Below, piece after piece: positions 8,379 to 15,657 of a stretch of 36,595 bases of DNA; position 1 is the first letter of the stretch, and each line of letters starts with the position of its first letter. This DNA comes from JANRKB01 sp033763695 (GTDB lineage Bacteria > Planctomycetota > Phycisphaerae > Phycisphaerales > UBA1924). The translations under genes and the position numbers were made by a program. The DNA is taken from NCBI GenBank assembly GCA_033763695.1, contig JANRKB010000032.1, positions 1-36,595 on the forward strand. Reading direction: 5' to 3'. The notes under the pieces are model-generated. The model made no database searches. It saw only the letters and a list, made by a program, of their open reading frames with translations, and was not told the DNA's origin.

Positions 8379-9728
8379 TCAGTTCAGCACCATGGCGACG
8401 CTGCTCACCATGCCCACGCCCTGCTGATCCATGGCGGCGGCATAGTTGAGGATGCTCACAGTCTGCGGTTCGGTCGCCTTCATGGTGGCGACGAGGTTGC
8501 CCAAAGAGCACCAGCGGGTGGGGTTCTGCTGCCACGACATGGCCGCGATGAGATCGTCGATCTTCTTCTCGCGGTACATGTTGAGCATTTCCTTGTCGTG
8601 TGCAAAGACACGATTGCGGAACTGCTCGGGCTCGGAGCCTTCGCCCGCCAACGCCTGCTGATCGCCAAACGCCGGACCGACGTGCGACAAATCAGCGGAG
8701 GCGACGATCAGCGTCTTGCCCGGGAGGGCCTTGAGGCTCTCGCGCAGGGCGTCGACGAAGGTCTGCAGGCCGATGCCGTTGCCGTCGTAGCTCTCGCCGG
8801 CGTTCACCGTGGGGTCGTGGATCAGCACGCCGAAGACCTTGGGGAAGTTGCCGTTATCGTCGGCCCCGATGCAGTGCTGGATCCAGGGGATGTGCAGCTC
8901 GATCGAGTGTTCACGCTCGTGGTCGTAGCGATTCTCGAAGAGCTTGTCCCCCAAACGCTTACGCATCTCGGCGACAAGCGCGGCGTCGAGTTCGCACAGC
9001 CCGAGCGGGGTCTGATAGGCCTTGTCACACCCCACCACGCCGGTGCCCTCGCCGAAGTGGTTGGTGCCGAGGATCACGATGCGATCGGGGCGTTCACAGA
9101 CGCGCAGGCGGCCGTAGGTCGAGGCGTAGTTCATCCAGCCGCGGGGATAGTCCAGGTGCGGCGCGACGATCGCCTTGGGCAGCGTGTCAAACGCCGGGTT
9201 CTCGGCGGTTTCGAGCGCCTTGGCGATCCATTCGTCGAACGCTTCGCGGAGCTTGGTCGCGCCAAGTTCCTGCTTCTGCTCGTCGCTGGCCTTCGTAAAG
9301 CCCTCTTCGCCAAGCTCTTGCAGCACAAGGGCATCGGTAAACGCGACCGTGCTGGCGGGCGGCAGGATAGGATTACTATCAAAATCCGAACGCATCTTGG
9401 CAACCAAGGCGTCGAAGCGCGGGGAGTAGAGCAAGCATGCGTCTTCGAGCTGCATGACGATCTGCTGCATGACCTCGCGGGAGAGGCCGCGGCCGACCTC
9501 GGTGACGATCTGGTCGAGGTTGCGCGTGCCGTCCATCAGGGGCAGGATGAACTGGGCCGCGGGAGCGAGCATGACAATCTTGTCTGAGATCTGCTTGGCA
9601 TCAGCCAGCCCGAGGGCGACCTGCTCGCCGACCTGGGCGGGGAAGCCGCGCACGGGACGGAGGCGGGGCGTGACCAGAGCGGGGTTGGAGGGGTCAAACT
9701 GGGGAAGCTGAGGCTGATTCTGCGTCAT
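8379..9728 (-). CDS. Memo-family protein (AmmeMemoRadiSam system protein B-like) with an extra N-terminal domain
   Basis: This 449-aa protein carries the Memo fold, related to class III extradiol dioxygenases. Conserved stretches are APHLDYPRG (His191), LGTNHFGEG (His224), REHSIELHIPWIQ (272-284), VLIHDP (301-306) and VASADLSHVG (342-351). These match the metal-pocket histidine segments of human MEMO1, although the cysteine usually found near the last motif is serine here. Residues 1-110 form an additional helical domain (DGTRNLDQIVTEVGRGLS...) resembling PqqD/winged-helix-like regulators. I started at the Met giving MTQNQ rather than 48 bases upstream, because a -10-like box sits 8 bases before this ATG. 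No radical SAM or AMMECR1 partner is adjacent, so the biochemical role is unknown. Confidence 0.88.
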   Translation of the reverse strand: MTQNQPQLPQFDPSNPALVTPRLRPVRGFPAQVGEQVALGLADAKQISDKIVMLAPAAQFILPLMDGTRNLDQIVTEVGRGLSREVMQQIVMQLEDACLLYSPRFDALVAKMRSDFDSNPILPPASTVAFTDALVLQELGEEGFTKASDEQKQELGATKLREAFDEWIAKALETAENPAFDTLPKAIVAPHLDYPRGWMNYASTYGRLRVCERPDRIVILGTNHFGEGTGVVGCDKAYQTPLGLCELDAALVAEMRKRLGDKLFENRYDHEREHSIELHIPWIQHCIGADDNGNFPKVFGVLIHDPTVNAGESYDGNGIGLQTFVDALRESLKALPGKTLIVASADLSHVGPAFGDQQALAGEGSEPEQFRNRVFAHDKEMLNMYREKKIDDLIAAMSWQQNPTRWCSLGNLVATMKATEPQTVSILNYAAAMDQQGVGMVSSVAMVLN

Positions 9729-9736
9729 AGGGAGAG

Positions 9737-9742
9737 AGTCTA
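9737..9742 (-). promoter_or_regulatory. Candidate -10 box for the Memo gene
   Basis: TAGACT on the minus strand ends 8 bases before the ATG at 9728. The spacing predicts an almost leaderless mRNA, and there is no Shine-Dalgarno sequence. No clear -35 hexamer is visible. Confidence 0.3.
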
Positions 9743-9890
9743 GGTCGGCGGCGGGCCGCCTCCCGTCCGACGGCAAAGGTTTTGTCGCTGGATTTCGCGG
9801 CGGGGTTCGCTACCATTCCGACCCGGCTCTGGGAGGTCTCTCCCTGCGCCAGATGTTTGCAGTCCAGTCTTACTCCAAGGCAGAACTCCG

Positions 9891-10211
9891 ATGAGCACCG
9901 CACTGAAGCCCGGCCACAAGATCGACGTCACCGTCACCACGCTCCCCCGTGCCAAGGGCGACGCCGACACCATCGAGCGCCTTATGCGCCTCGATCCGGC
10001 CAACAAGAAGGCTCTGCGTACCGCGGCCCGCAAGCGCAGCCAGCGCGTGATCATCTACAACCGCGGTAATCGCGATTGGGTGAAGCGTGAGAAGTGCGCC
10101 CGTGTCGTCCGCCTGGAGAAGGGCGCGAACTGGAGCATGACCTACACGGCTGACCTCGCCAACGAGTTCGCGGCCGTCGGCTCGTTCCTTGAGATCAAGA
10201 GCGCGAAGTAA
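9891..10211 (+). CDS. Small basic conserved-looking protein of unknown function
   Basis: A 106-aa protein I do not recognise. It looks like a genuine compact domain: a strand (HKIDVTVTTLP), a helix with many basic residues (DTIERLMRLDPANKKALRTAARKRS), a strand (QRVIIYNRG), then RDWVKREKCARVVRLEKGANWSM and a C-terminal strand (SFLEIK). It lacks a signal peptide or membrane helix, so it should be cytosolic, and the net charge would suit nucleic-acid or ribosome binding, though nothing proves that. It is monocistronic, with a TACCAT box at 9811-9816 upstream and a strong intrinsic terminator 37 bases after the stop. Codon use matches the neighbours. Confidence 0.8.
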   Translation: MSTALKPGHKIDVTVTTLPRAKGDADTIERLMRLDPANKKALRTAARKRSQRVIIYNRGNRDWVKREKCARVVRLEKGANWSMTYTADLANEFAAVGSFLEIKSAK

Positions 10212-10248
10212 GCGTTCGCGAGACACCGACAACACTTTTGCACACACG

Positions 10249-10274
10249 CCGGCGACCCGTAGGTCGCCGGTTTT
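10249..10274 (+). terminator. Intrinsic terminator after the 106-aa gene
   Basis: CCGGCGACC (10249-10257) pairs perfectly with GGTCGCCGG (10262-10270) around a CGTA tetraloop and is followed by TTTT. The 9-bp GC-rich stem plus U-run is the best terminator in the window. Confidence 0.85.
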
Positions 10275-10302
10275 CGTATCTGATTTCGTATCTGGGAAGT
10301 CC

Positions 10303-10308
10303 TACACT
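10303..10308 (+). promoter_or_regulatory. Candidate -10 box for the SurA/PpiD-like gene
   Basis: TACACT in the context CCTACACTGG, just after the terminator and 71 bases before the chosen ATG. It is the same hexamer found upstream of three other plus-strand genes. No clear -35 is visible. Confidence 0.4.
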
Positions 10309-10379
10309 GGCGTTCTATCGCCAAACGCCGCGGCGTGTCGCTCGACGCCGCGATCCTGAACCGAGAATCCGCTGCTGCC

Positions 10380-12404
10380 ATGAACAAGATCCTCCGCAAG
10401 TACAAGAAGCCCCTGATCGTCGTCGGCGGCACGCTCCTGATGATCGCGTGGGCGATGTCGGGGTCGATGAACCAGATGGGCGGCGATCCGCGTTCGCGCG
10501 TGGTCGGCAACACCAGCTTCGGACGCATCACCGCCGAGCAGCAGGCGGAGTACGACGCCCAGTTCAAGGTGATGCAGGACTTCCTGCCCTTCCTCGTGCG
10601 CAACGGGGCGATGAACATCGAGAACGGGACGCACTTCCATCTGATGGCGCTGGAAGCCCAGAAGGCGGGCTTTGAAGCCGGAGCGGAAGACGGTCGCCAG
10701 TGGTTCGAGGAGCTCAAGACGCTCCCGAACTTGCAGCAGGAAGCCGCGCAAGACCTGTATCGCCAGTGGGCGCAGCGGGCGCAGGAAGGCAAGACGCCCA
10801 ACCCGCAGCCGACGAACGAAGATGTCGCCAAGCACACCGCGGACCTGCTGCAAGCGTTGGCCCGGCGCGCGATGGGCTCGCGGAACTTCGGCGATGAGCA
10901 GTTCTTCGCGGCCCTGGGGCGTGCCCGTGCCATCAGCCGCTATGTGACGTCGTTCCAGTTCGCTCCGCGCGTCTCGGACCGTCGCCTCGCCAATAAGGTG
11001 GTCGCCGAGGGCGACATCGCGCTGGTTGACGCGCTGGTGATCCCCGCGGATCGCGTGCTCGACAAGGTGGCGATGCCGACGCCCGAGGAACTGCAGGCTC
11101 AGTTCGACAAGTTCAAGAGCACCAAGCCCGGCGAGGGTGAACTGGGCGCGGGCTACTATCAGCCCGCACGCGTGAAGATCGAATGGCTCAAGCTCGATCG
11201 CGCCGCCGTCGCCAACGCCATCGATCTTGATCCGATCGAGGTCAGCAAGCGCTACAAGGCCAATCGCATCAAGTTTGCGGGCGAGTTCGCCGCCGAGAAG
11301 GACAAGGTCGAGAAGGAGCTTCGCGACGAGCTCACGGCACGCCTCATGACCGATGCGGATCGCGTCATCCGGGCGGAAATGCTGAAAGCGACGGCGAAGC
11401 TGCCCGCTGAAGGACAATACAAGAAGCTGCCCGCGGACTGGGACAGCGTCCGCCCGACGCTCGAAGCGATTGCGCAAGCGGTGGTGCGTGAGGTGAAGAT
11501 GCCCGGCGGCGTGGGCTCGTTCCCGCTGCCGTTGGTTGTCAGCAAGGCGAGCGCGTGGCTCAAGCCCGCGGACTTGGCGACACTCGACGGAATCGGCAAC
11601 ACCGAGCTGCGCATCGGCAACAAGCGTGACGTCTTCAGCCGCATCATCTTCCTGGCCAAGGAGTTTGGCTTCCCGAACGATCTGTCGATCCAGCGTGGCA
11701 TGCCATATGTCGACAACGCGCTGCTCGACGCGGACCAGAATCGCTACTACTTCACGCTGCTTGATCTGAAGGCGGAAGGCCCGGCGGAGACGCTGGACGA
11801 TTGCCGCGACGATGTGACGCGCGATGTCCGCCGCGCCAAGGGCGTCGCGCTGCTCAAGGCCGAGCTTGATCGCTTCAATAGCGTTGCGATTGAGAAGGGA
11901 CTTGACGCGGTCGCCGCCGAGTTCCCCGCGGCGGGCGGCCTGCCCGCGCTGACGGTGCGGACACGCACGCCGATCAGCCGCACGCTGGCGCAAGACTCGG
12001 AGCTCAACACGCCCGACCTGCGCGACACGATCATGGCACTGGCGACGAAGATCGATCCGACCAAGGAAGCCTCGGTGATACCGGCGGCGGATCGGACCCT
12101 CGCTGCGGCGCTGGCCAAGACCCCCGCGGTGCTCGTGGCCCAGATCACGGCACACATCCCGGCGACGGTCGAAGTCTTCCGGGCCAATGACTTCCAGTTG
12201 ACCAGCCAGTACGTCGGCGAGGAACTGAGCGCGGCCAACACCCGCGAGAAGGTCTTCTCGTACGCCGCGATGCGCGAGCGGCTCCGCTACGTGCCGGTCG
12301 GCGGCGTCGGCGAGGAGTCGAGCGACAGCGAGCCCGCCAGCACCCCGAGCGGGACGCCGGGAACCCCGAGCCCCGCCTCGGCACCGACGCCCGCCAAGTC
12401 GTAA
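10380..12404 (+). CDS. Membrane-anchored SurA/PpiD-like periplasmic protein
   Basis: This 674-aa protein starts with a basic segment (MNKILRKYKKP) and one membrane helix (about residues 11-29). A long, helix-rich soluble region follows, with phrases such as TSFGRITAEQQAEYDAQFKV and EVSKRYKANRIKFAGEFAAEKDKVEKELRDEL that resemble SurA/PpiD chaperone arms. The tail is Ser/Pro/Thr-rich. PpiD-type proteins help outer-membrane and secreted proteins fold at the periplasmic face. I do not see a clear parvulin PPIase domain, so catalytic activity is doubtful. I chose the ATG directly before the membrane helix; an in-frame GTG at 10335 is possible but adds 15 residues ahead of the anchor. It is the only gene between the terminator and the next promoter. 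Confidence 0.8.
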   Translation: MNKILRKYKKPLIVVGGTLLMIAWAMSGSMNQMGGDPRSRVVGNTSFGRITAEQQAEYDAQFKVMQDFLPFLVRNGAMNIENGTHFHLMALEAQKAGFEAGAEDGRQWFEELKTLPNLQQEAAQDLYRQWAQRAQEGKTPNPQPTNEDVAKHTADLLQALARRAMGSRNFGDEQFFAALGRARAISRYVTSFQFAPRVSDRRLANKVVAEGDIALVDALVIPADRVLDKVAMPTPEELQAQFDKFKSTKPGEGELGAGYYQPARVKIEWLKLDRAAVANAIDLDPIEVSKRYKANRIKFAGEFAAEKDKVEKELRDELTARLMTDADRVIRAEMLKATAKLPAEGQYKKLPADWDSVRPTLEAIAQAVVREVKMPGGVGSFPLPLVVSKASAWLKPADLATLDGIGNTELRIGNKRDVFSRIIFLAKEFGFPNDLSIQRGMPYVDNALLDADQNRYYFTLLDLKAEGPAETLDDCRDDVTRDVRRAKGVALLKAELDRFNSVAIEKGLDAVAAEFPAAGGLPALTVRTRTPISRTLAQDSELNTPDLRDTIMALATKIDPTKEASVIPAADRTLAAALAKTPAVLVAQITAHIPATVEVFRANDFQLTSQYVGEELSAANTREKVFSYAAMRERLRYVPVGGVGEESSDSEPASTPSGTPGTPSPASAPTPAKS

Positions 12405-12423
12405 GTCCGCTGCGGTCCCCCAC

Positions 12424-12429
12424 TACACT
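12424..12429 (+). promoter_or_regulatory. Candidate -10 box predicting a leaderless mRNA
   Basis: TACACT in the context CTACACTCGCGG ends exactly 6 bases before the GTG start at 12436, placing transcription start at or next to the start codon. The same hexamer, flanks and spacing occur before rsmB (17353-17358). Confidence 0.5.
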
Positions 12430-12435
12430 CGCGGC

Positions 12436-13782
12436 GTGACGCACGAGGCGGACATCGTGGTGGTCGGATGTGGCGCCGCTGGGCTGTTCGCATCGATCTT
12501 CGCCGGACGCACGCTGCGGGCCGCGGGCAGCAGTGCACGCGTGCTTGGTGTCGACGGTGCAAAGGCGCTGGGCGCAAAGATCCTGGTCGCGGGCGGCGGT
12601 CGATGCAACGTCACGCATCACGCGGTTGATGAGACGGCGTACGCAGGTTCGACACCCAACGCGATCCGCAAGGTGCTGCGTCGGTTCGATGTGCCGCAGA
12701 CGCGGGCGTTCTTTGCGGAACTGGGCGTCGAACTCAAGCGCGAAGAGACGGGCAAGCTCTTTCCAACGACGGACGATGCGCACACCGTGCTGAACGCGCT
12801 GAAGCGTGCCGCGGACGACGCTGGCGTGCGACTGGTGCATCCGTGGCGGGTTTCGTCCATCACACGCGCGGCGGATGGCTTTGTCGTGACGCGTGACGCA
12901 GGAGCAACCGCGGACGCCGGCACGGAGACGATCACGGCGCGGCGCGTCATTCTCGCCACGGGCGGCAAGAGCCTGCCGAAGAGCGGTTCGGACGGCATCG
13001 GGCATGTGCTCGCGAGGTCGCTGGGCCACAGCATCACGCCGCGTGTGTTTCCCGCGCTTGTGCCGCTGACGCTGGCGGAAGGCTCGTTCATTCGAGCGTT
13101 CAGCGGGCTGACGCTGCCGACGACGATCGAACTGCGCAGCGCCGGCGGGAAGCGTTTGCGGTCGTTTACAAACTCCATGCTGTGTACGCACTTTGGGCTC
13201 TCGGGGCCGGGCGTGCTGGACATCAGCCGGTATTGGCTTGATGCACGCGCGGACGCGACGGAGAAAGGCGAGCCCGAGCCGCTGCTGATCATCAACTGGC
13301 TGCCAGCACACACGCTGGAGTCGCTTGAGGCGTTGCTTGTTGAACGGGCACGCAAGCCGCAGGCGCCAAGCCCGGGGCGCGTGCTGTCGGAGTTGATGCC
13401 CGAGCGGTTGGCCCGCCAGTTGTGCCTTGAAGCGGGCGTCGAGTTCTCCCAGTCGCTGTCTGTGCTGACGCGCGAACAACGCCGAGCGATCTGCCTGAGC
13501 GTCACGCAAACCCGCGTGCCCGCGACCGGCGATCGCGGGTATCTGTTTGCGGAGGTGACGGCGGGCGGCGTGCCGCTGGCCGAGGTGAACCTCGACACGA
13601 TGGAAAGTCGCGTCTGTCCGGGGCTGCACCTGTGCGGCGAACTGTGCGACGTCGACGGTCGTATCGGCGGGTTCAACTTCCAGTGGGCGTGGGCAAGCGG
13701 GCACGCCGCCGGATGTGGCGCGGGAAACGCCATCGCACACGCGGCATCGAACAAGAACGCCTCTGCGCACACGGAAGCGTGA
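12436..13782 (+). CDS. BaiN/HI0933-type NAD(P)/FAD-dependent oxidoreductase
   Basis: A 448-aa flavoprotein of the HI0933 (BaiN/RdsA) family. Visible motifs are the N-terminal dinucleotide-binding VVVGCGAAGLFAS (8-20), the family signature AGGGRCNVTHH (53-63), the second FAD-contact block VILATGGKSLPKSGSDGIGH, the LCTHFGLSGPGVLDIS block, and the C-terminal AGGVPLAEVN plus GLHLCGELCDVDGRIGGFNFQWAWASG block that closes the FAD site. Length and motif order are normal for the family. Members are soluble; some reduce bile-acid intermediates, but the native substrate here is unknown. GTG start chosen because the first beta strand begins five residues later and the promoter spacing fits. Confidence 0.93.
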   Translation: MTHEADIVVVGCGAAGLFASIFAGRTLRAAGSSARVLGVDGAKALGAKILVAGGGRCNVTHHAVDETAYAGSTPNAIRKVLRRFDVPQTRAFFAELGVELKREETGKLFPTTDDAHTVLNALKRAADDAGVRLVHPWRVSSITRAADGFVVTRDAGATADAGTETITARRVILATGGKSLPKSGSDGIGHVLARSLGHSITPRVFPALVPLTLAEGSFIRAFSGLTLPTTIELRSAGGKRLRSFTNSMLCTHFGLSGPGVLDISRYWLDARADATEKGEPEPLLIINWLPAHTLESLEALLVERARKPQAPSPGRVLSELMPERLARQLCLEAGVEFSQSLSVLTREQRRAICLSVTQTRVPATGDRGYLFAEVTAGGVPLAEVNLDTMESRVCPGLHLCGELCDVDGRIGGFNFQWAWASGHAAGCGAGNAIAHAASNKNASAHTEA

Positions 13783-13860
13783 CTCGTTTGGACCCAATCC
13801 GATCGGCACACCGATTGAAGAGTTCTTTCTCCAGTCTGGTGCTCAGGAGCGATTCGACGC

Positions 13861-14742
13861 ATGGACCCTGAAGTTCTGAAGCAGTTGGCCAAGGGCGCTG
13901 TCCCAGTGGGCATTGCGATGACCGTGGTGCTCGCGCTGTTGTGGCGCGGCACATCAACCGACAAGCCGGTGACGCGTTGGCGCGTGATGGTCGCGCTGCT
14001 CGCGGCCGCGGCGGGGTATCTGCTCACGCATCACTTCGTCTTTGACGAGATCACTCTCTCGCCGATGCAGGCGTTCGAGACGATCCCGCTCGTGGTGGCC
14101 GCGGGTGCGGTGATGCTGGCCGTGGGTGTGATGATCCCGGGAGCATCGCTGGCGACCGCGATTGCGACGGGTCTGGCTGGCGCAGCGGTGTCGATGCTTG
14201 TGATCTCGAAGCGCAAGCCGTGGGCCGAAGAGCCTTGGCTCGAACTTGGTGTGTTCGCGGCGCTGAGTGTGTTGTCGGTCCTGTCGATCGGGTGGTATTC
14301 CTCGCGAAGACCCGCCGCGGTGTCGGGCATTCTCATGTTCGGCTTTGCGGCGGGCAGCAGCCAGTTGCTGGTGCTGAGCATGTCGAGCCTGAAACAGGGC
14401 CAGGTCGCGGGCGTACCCGCGGCGATCGCGACGGCGGTGATCGTTGCTTCAGTTCTGATGCGTCGCGCCCCGCTGATGTCGCTGTGGTCGCTGATGGTGC
14501 TGATCGTCATGGTCGCACTGGAGCAAGGCTGGCGTTATGGCGGCGGTTCCGGGGCCGCGCCGCTGCGAAGCGTGCTGCTTGCGTCGGCGGTCTTGCCGCT
14601 GGCGGCACTGGCCCACGCGTTCCTGCCCGGGAAGCTGATCGGTGTGAAGCGGTATGCGCTGGAGATCGGCGTCGCCGCGTTGCCGATGCTGGTCGCACTT
14701 GGTTTGGCTGGGTACGAGTTCGCGAAACAGCAGAGCGAGTGA
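13861..14742 (+). CDS. Polytopic membrane protein of unknown function
   Basis: A 293-aa protein with about nine or ten hydrophobic segments spread over the whole chain (for example near residues 14-27, 43-60, 76-93, 97-114, 130-147, 155-172, 184-199, 205-220 and 235-255) and a short charged C-terminus. Loops are short and contain no recognisable catalytic or transporter motif. It lies 78 bp after the flavoprotein gene on the same strand and could be co-transcribed, but nothing else links them. I do not recognise the family. Confidence 0.8.
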   Translation: MDPEVLKQLAKGAVPVGIAMTVVLALLWRGTSTDKPVTRWRVMVALLAAAAGYLLTHHFVFDEITLSPMQAFETIPLVVAAGAVMLAVGVMIPGASLATAIATGLAGAAVSMLVISKRKPWAEEPWLELGVFAALSVLSVLSIGWYSSRRPAAVSGILMFGFAAGSSQLLVLSMSSLKQGQVAGVPAAIATAVIVASVLMRRAPLMSLWSLMVLIVMVALEQGWRYGGGSGAAPLRSVLLASAVLPLAALAHAFLPGKLIGVKRYALEIGVAALPMLVALGLAGYEFAKQQSE

Positions 14743-14786
14743 GGCATCGAAGGAGAGGCATTGGGCATCAGGCATCGGGCATTGGT
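14742..14786 (+). repeat. GGCATC-type intergenic repeat, copy A
   Basis: A run of near-iterated units: GAGGCATCGA, GAGGCATTGG, GCATCAGGCATCGGGCATTG. The same vocabulary appears on the opposite strand at 31129-31175 and, more loosely, at 20340-20460. It sits directly at the stop codon of the membrane-protein gene. Confidence 0.6.
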
Positions 14787-14801
14787 GAAAGGCCAAAGCC
14801 A

Positions 14802-14827
14802 AGACAGGAGACAGGAGACAGGAGACA
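14802..14827 (+). repeat. Tandem AGACAGG heptamers
   Basis: Three full copies of AGACAGG plus five bases of a fourth, in the 185-bp gap between the membrane protein and the pirin gene. A further degenerate ATGTCTGATGTTTGCTGTCTGATG stretch follows at about 14860-14883. Confidence 0.85.
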
Positions 14828-14927
14828 CTGGAATCGTCCACGCTCGCGGCTTCTGGCCATATGTCTGATGTTTGCTGTCTGATGCCTCCTCGCCTCACAC
14901 GCTCACCCCTTCAACCCCCCACACACC

Positions 14928-15623
14928 ATGATCACCATTCGCAAAAGTTCGGATCGCGGGCACGCCAACCACGGGTGGCTGGACTCCTATCACACGTTCT
15001 CGTTCGCCGATTACTTCGACAAGAACCACATGGGATTCCGCTCGCTGCGCGTCATCAACGATGATCGCGTCGCGCCCGGCGCGGGCTTCGGCACGCATCC
15101 GCACCAGGACATGGAGATCATCTCCTACATCCTCGATGGCGAACTGTCGCACAAGGACAGCATGGGGAACCAGCGCGCCCTCAAGCCCGGCGACGTGCAA
15201 CGCATCAGCGCGGGCACCGGCATTTCGCACAGTGAGTTCAACGCCTCGCGCTCGACACCCGTTCACTTCCTGCAGATCTGGATTCGCCCGGATCGCAAGG
15301 GCCACGCGCCCGCGTACGAGGATCGCGCGTATCCGGCAGGCTCGCGCGAAAACAAGCTGCTGCTCATCGCCAGTGGCGACGGGCGCGATGGCTCGCTCAA
15401 GATCAATCAAGACGCCAGCGTCTTTGCGACGCGGCTCAGCAACGCAAGCATCACGCATCCGCTCGCGGCCGGTCGTCACGCGTGGGTGCAGGTGGCCCGC
15501 GGCAGTCTGAGCGTCAATGGCGTGCCGCTCTCGGAAGGCGATGCCATCGCCCTCAGTGATGAGGCGAGTGTCACGCTCAAGACGGACGGCACCGCCGAGG
15601 TGCTTGTGTTTGATCTGGCGTGA
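14928..15623 (+). CDS. Pirin family protein (YhhW type)
   Basis: A 231-aa two-cupin protein of the short pirin/YhhW group; E. coli YhhW is also about 231 residues. The metal ligands are visible: His57 and His59 in GTHPHQDMEI, and His101 and Glu103 in SAGTGISHSEFN. The N-terminal block ADYFDKNHMGFRSLRVINDD is characteristic. Family members bind Fe or another divalent metal, and some have quercetin 2,3-dioxygenase activity; the physiological substrate is unclear. The C-terminal cupin is the usual metal-free one. Likely a single gene, convergent with the histidine kinase 34 bp away. Confidence 0.96.
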   Translation: MITIRKSSDRGHANHGWLDSYHTFSFADYFDKNHMGFRSLRVINDDRVAPGAGFGTHPHQDMEIISYILDGELSHKDSMGNQRALKPGDVQRISAGTGISHSEFNASRSTPVHFLQIWIRPDRKGHAPAYEDRAYPAGSRENKLLLIASGDGRDGSLKINQDASVFATRLSNASITHPLAAGRHAWVQVARGSLSVNGVPLSEGDAIALSDEASVTLKTDGTAEVLVFDLA

Positions 15624-15657
15624 TTCTGGCCTGAATATGGCCTGATTCACTGTGGTG

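Noticed and set aside
10302..12155. Long open frame (617 codons) antisense to the SurA/PpiD-like gene
   Set aside because: GC-rich codon bias leaves the opposite strand open; the protein is Arg/His/Leu-rich with no domain, while the plus-strand product has a membrane anchor and a sensible composition.
12145..13809. Open frame opposite the BaiN-like flavoprotein
   Set aside because: Arg/Gln-rich shadow; the plus strand encodes a full flavoprotein signature set.
14802..14827. Possible CRISPR-like array
   Set aside because: Only a 7-bp tandem repeat without spacers.
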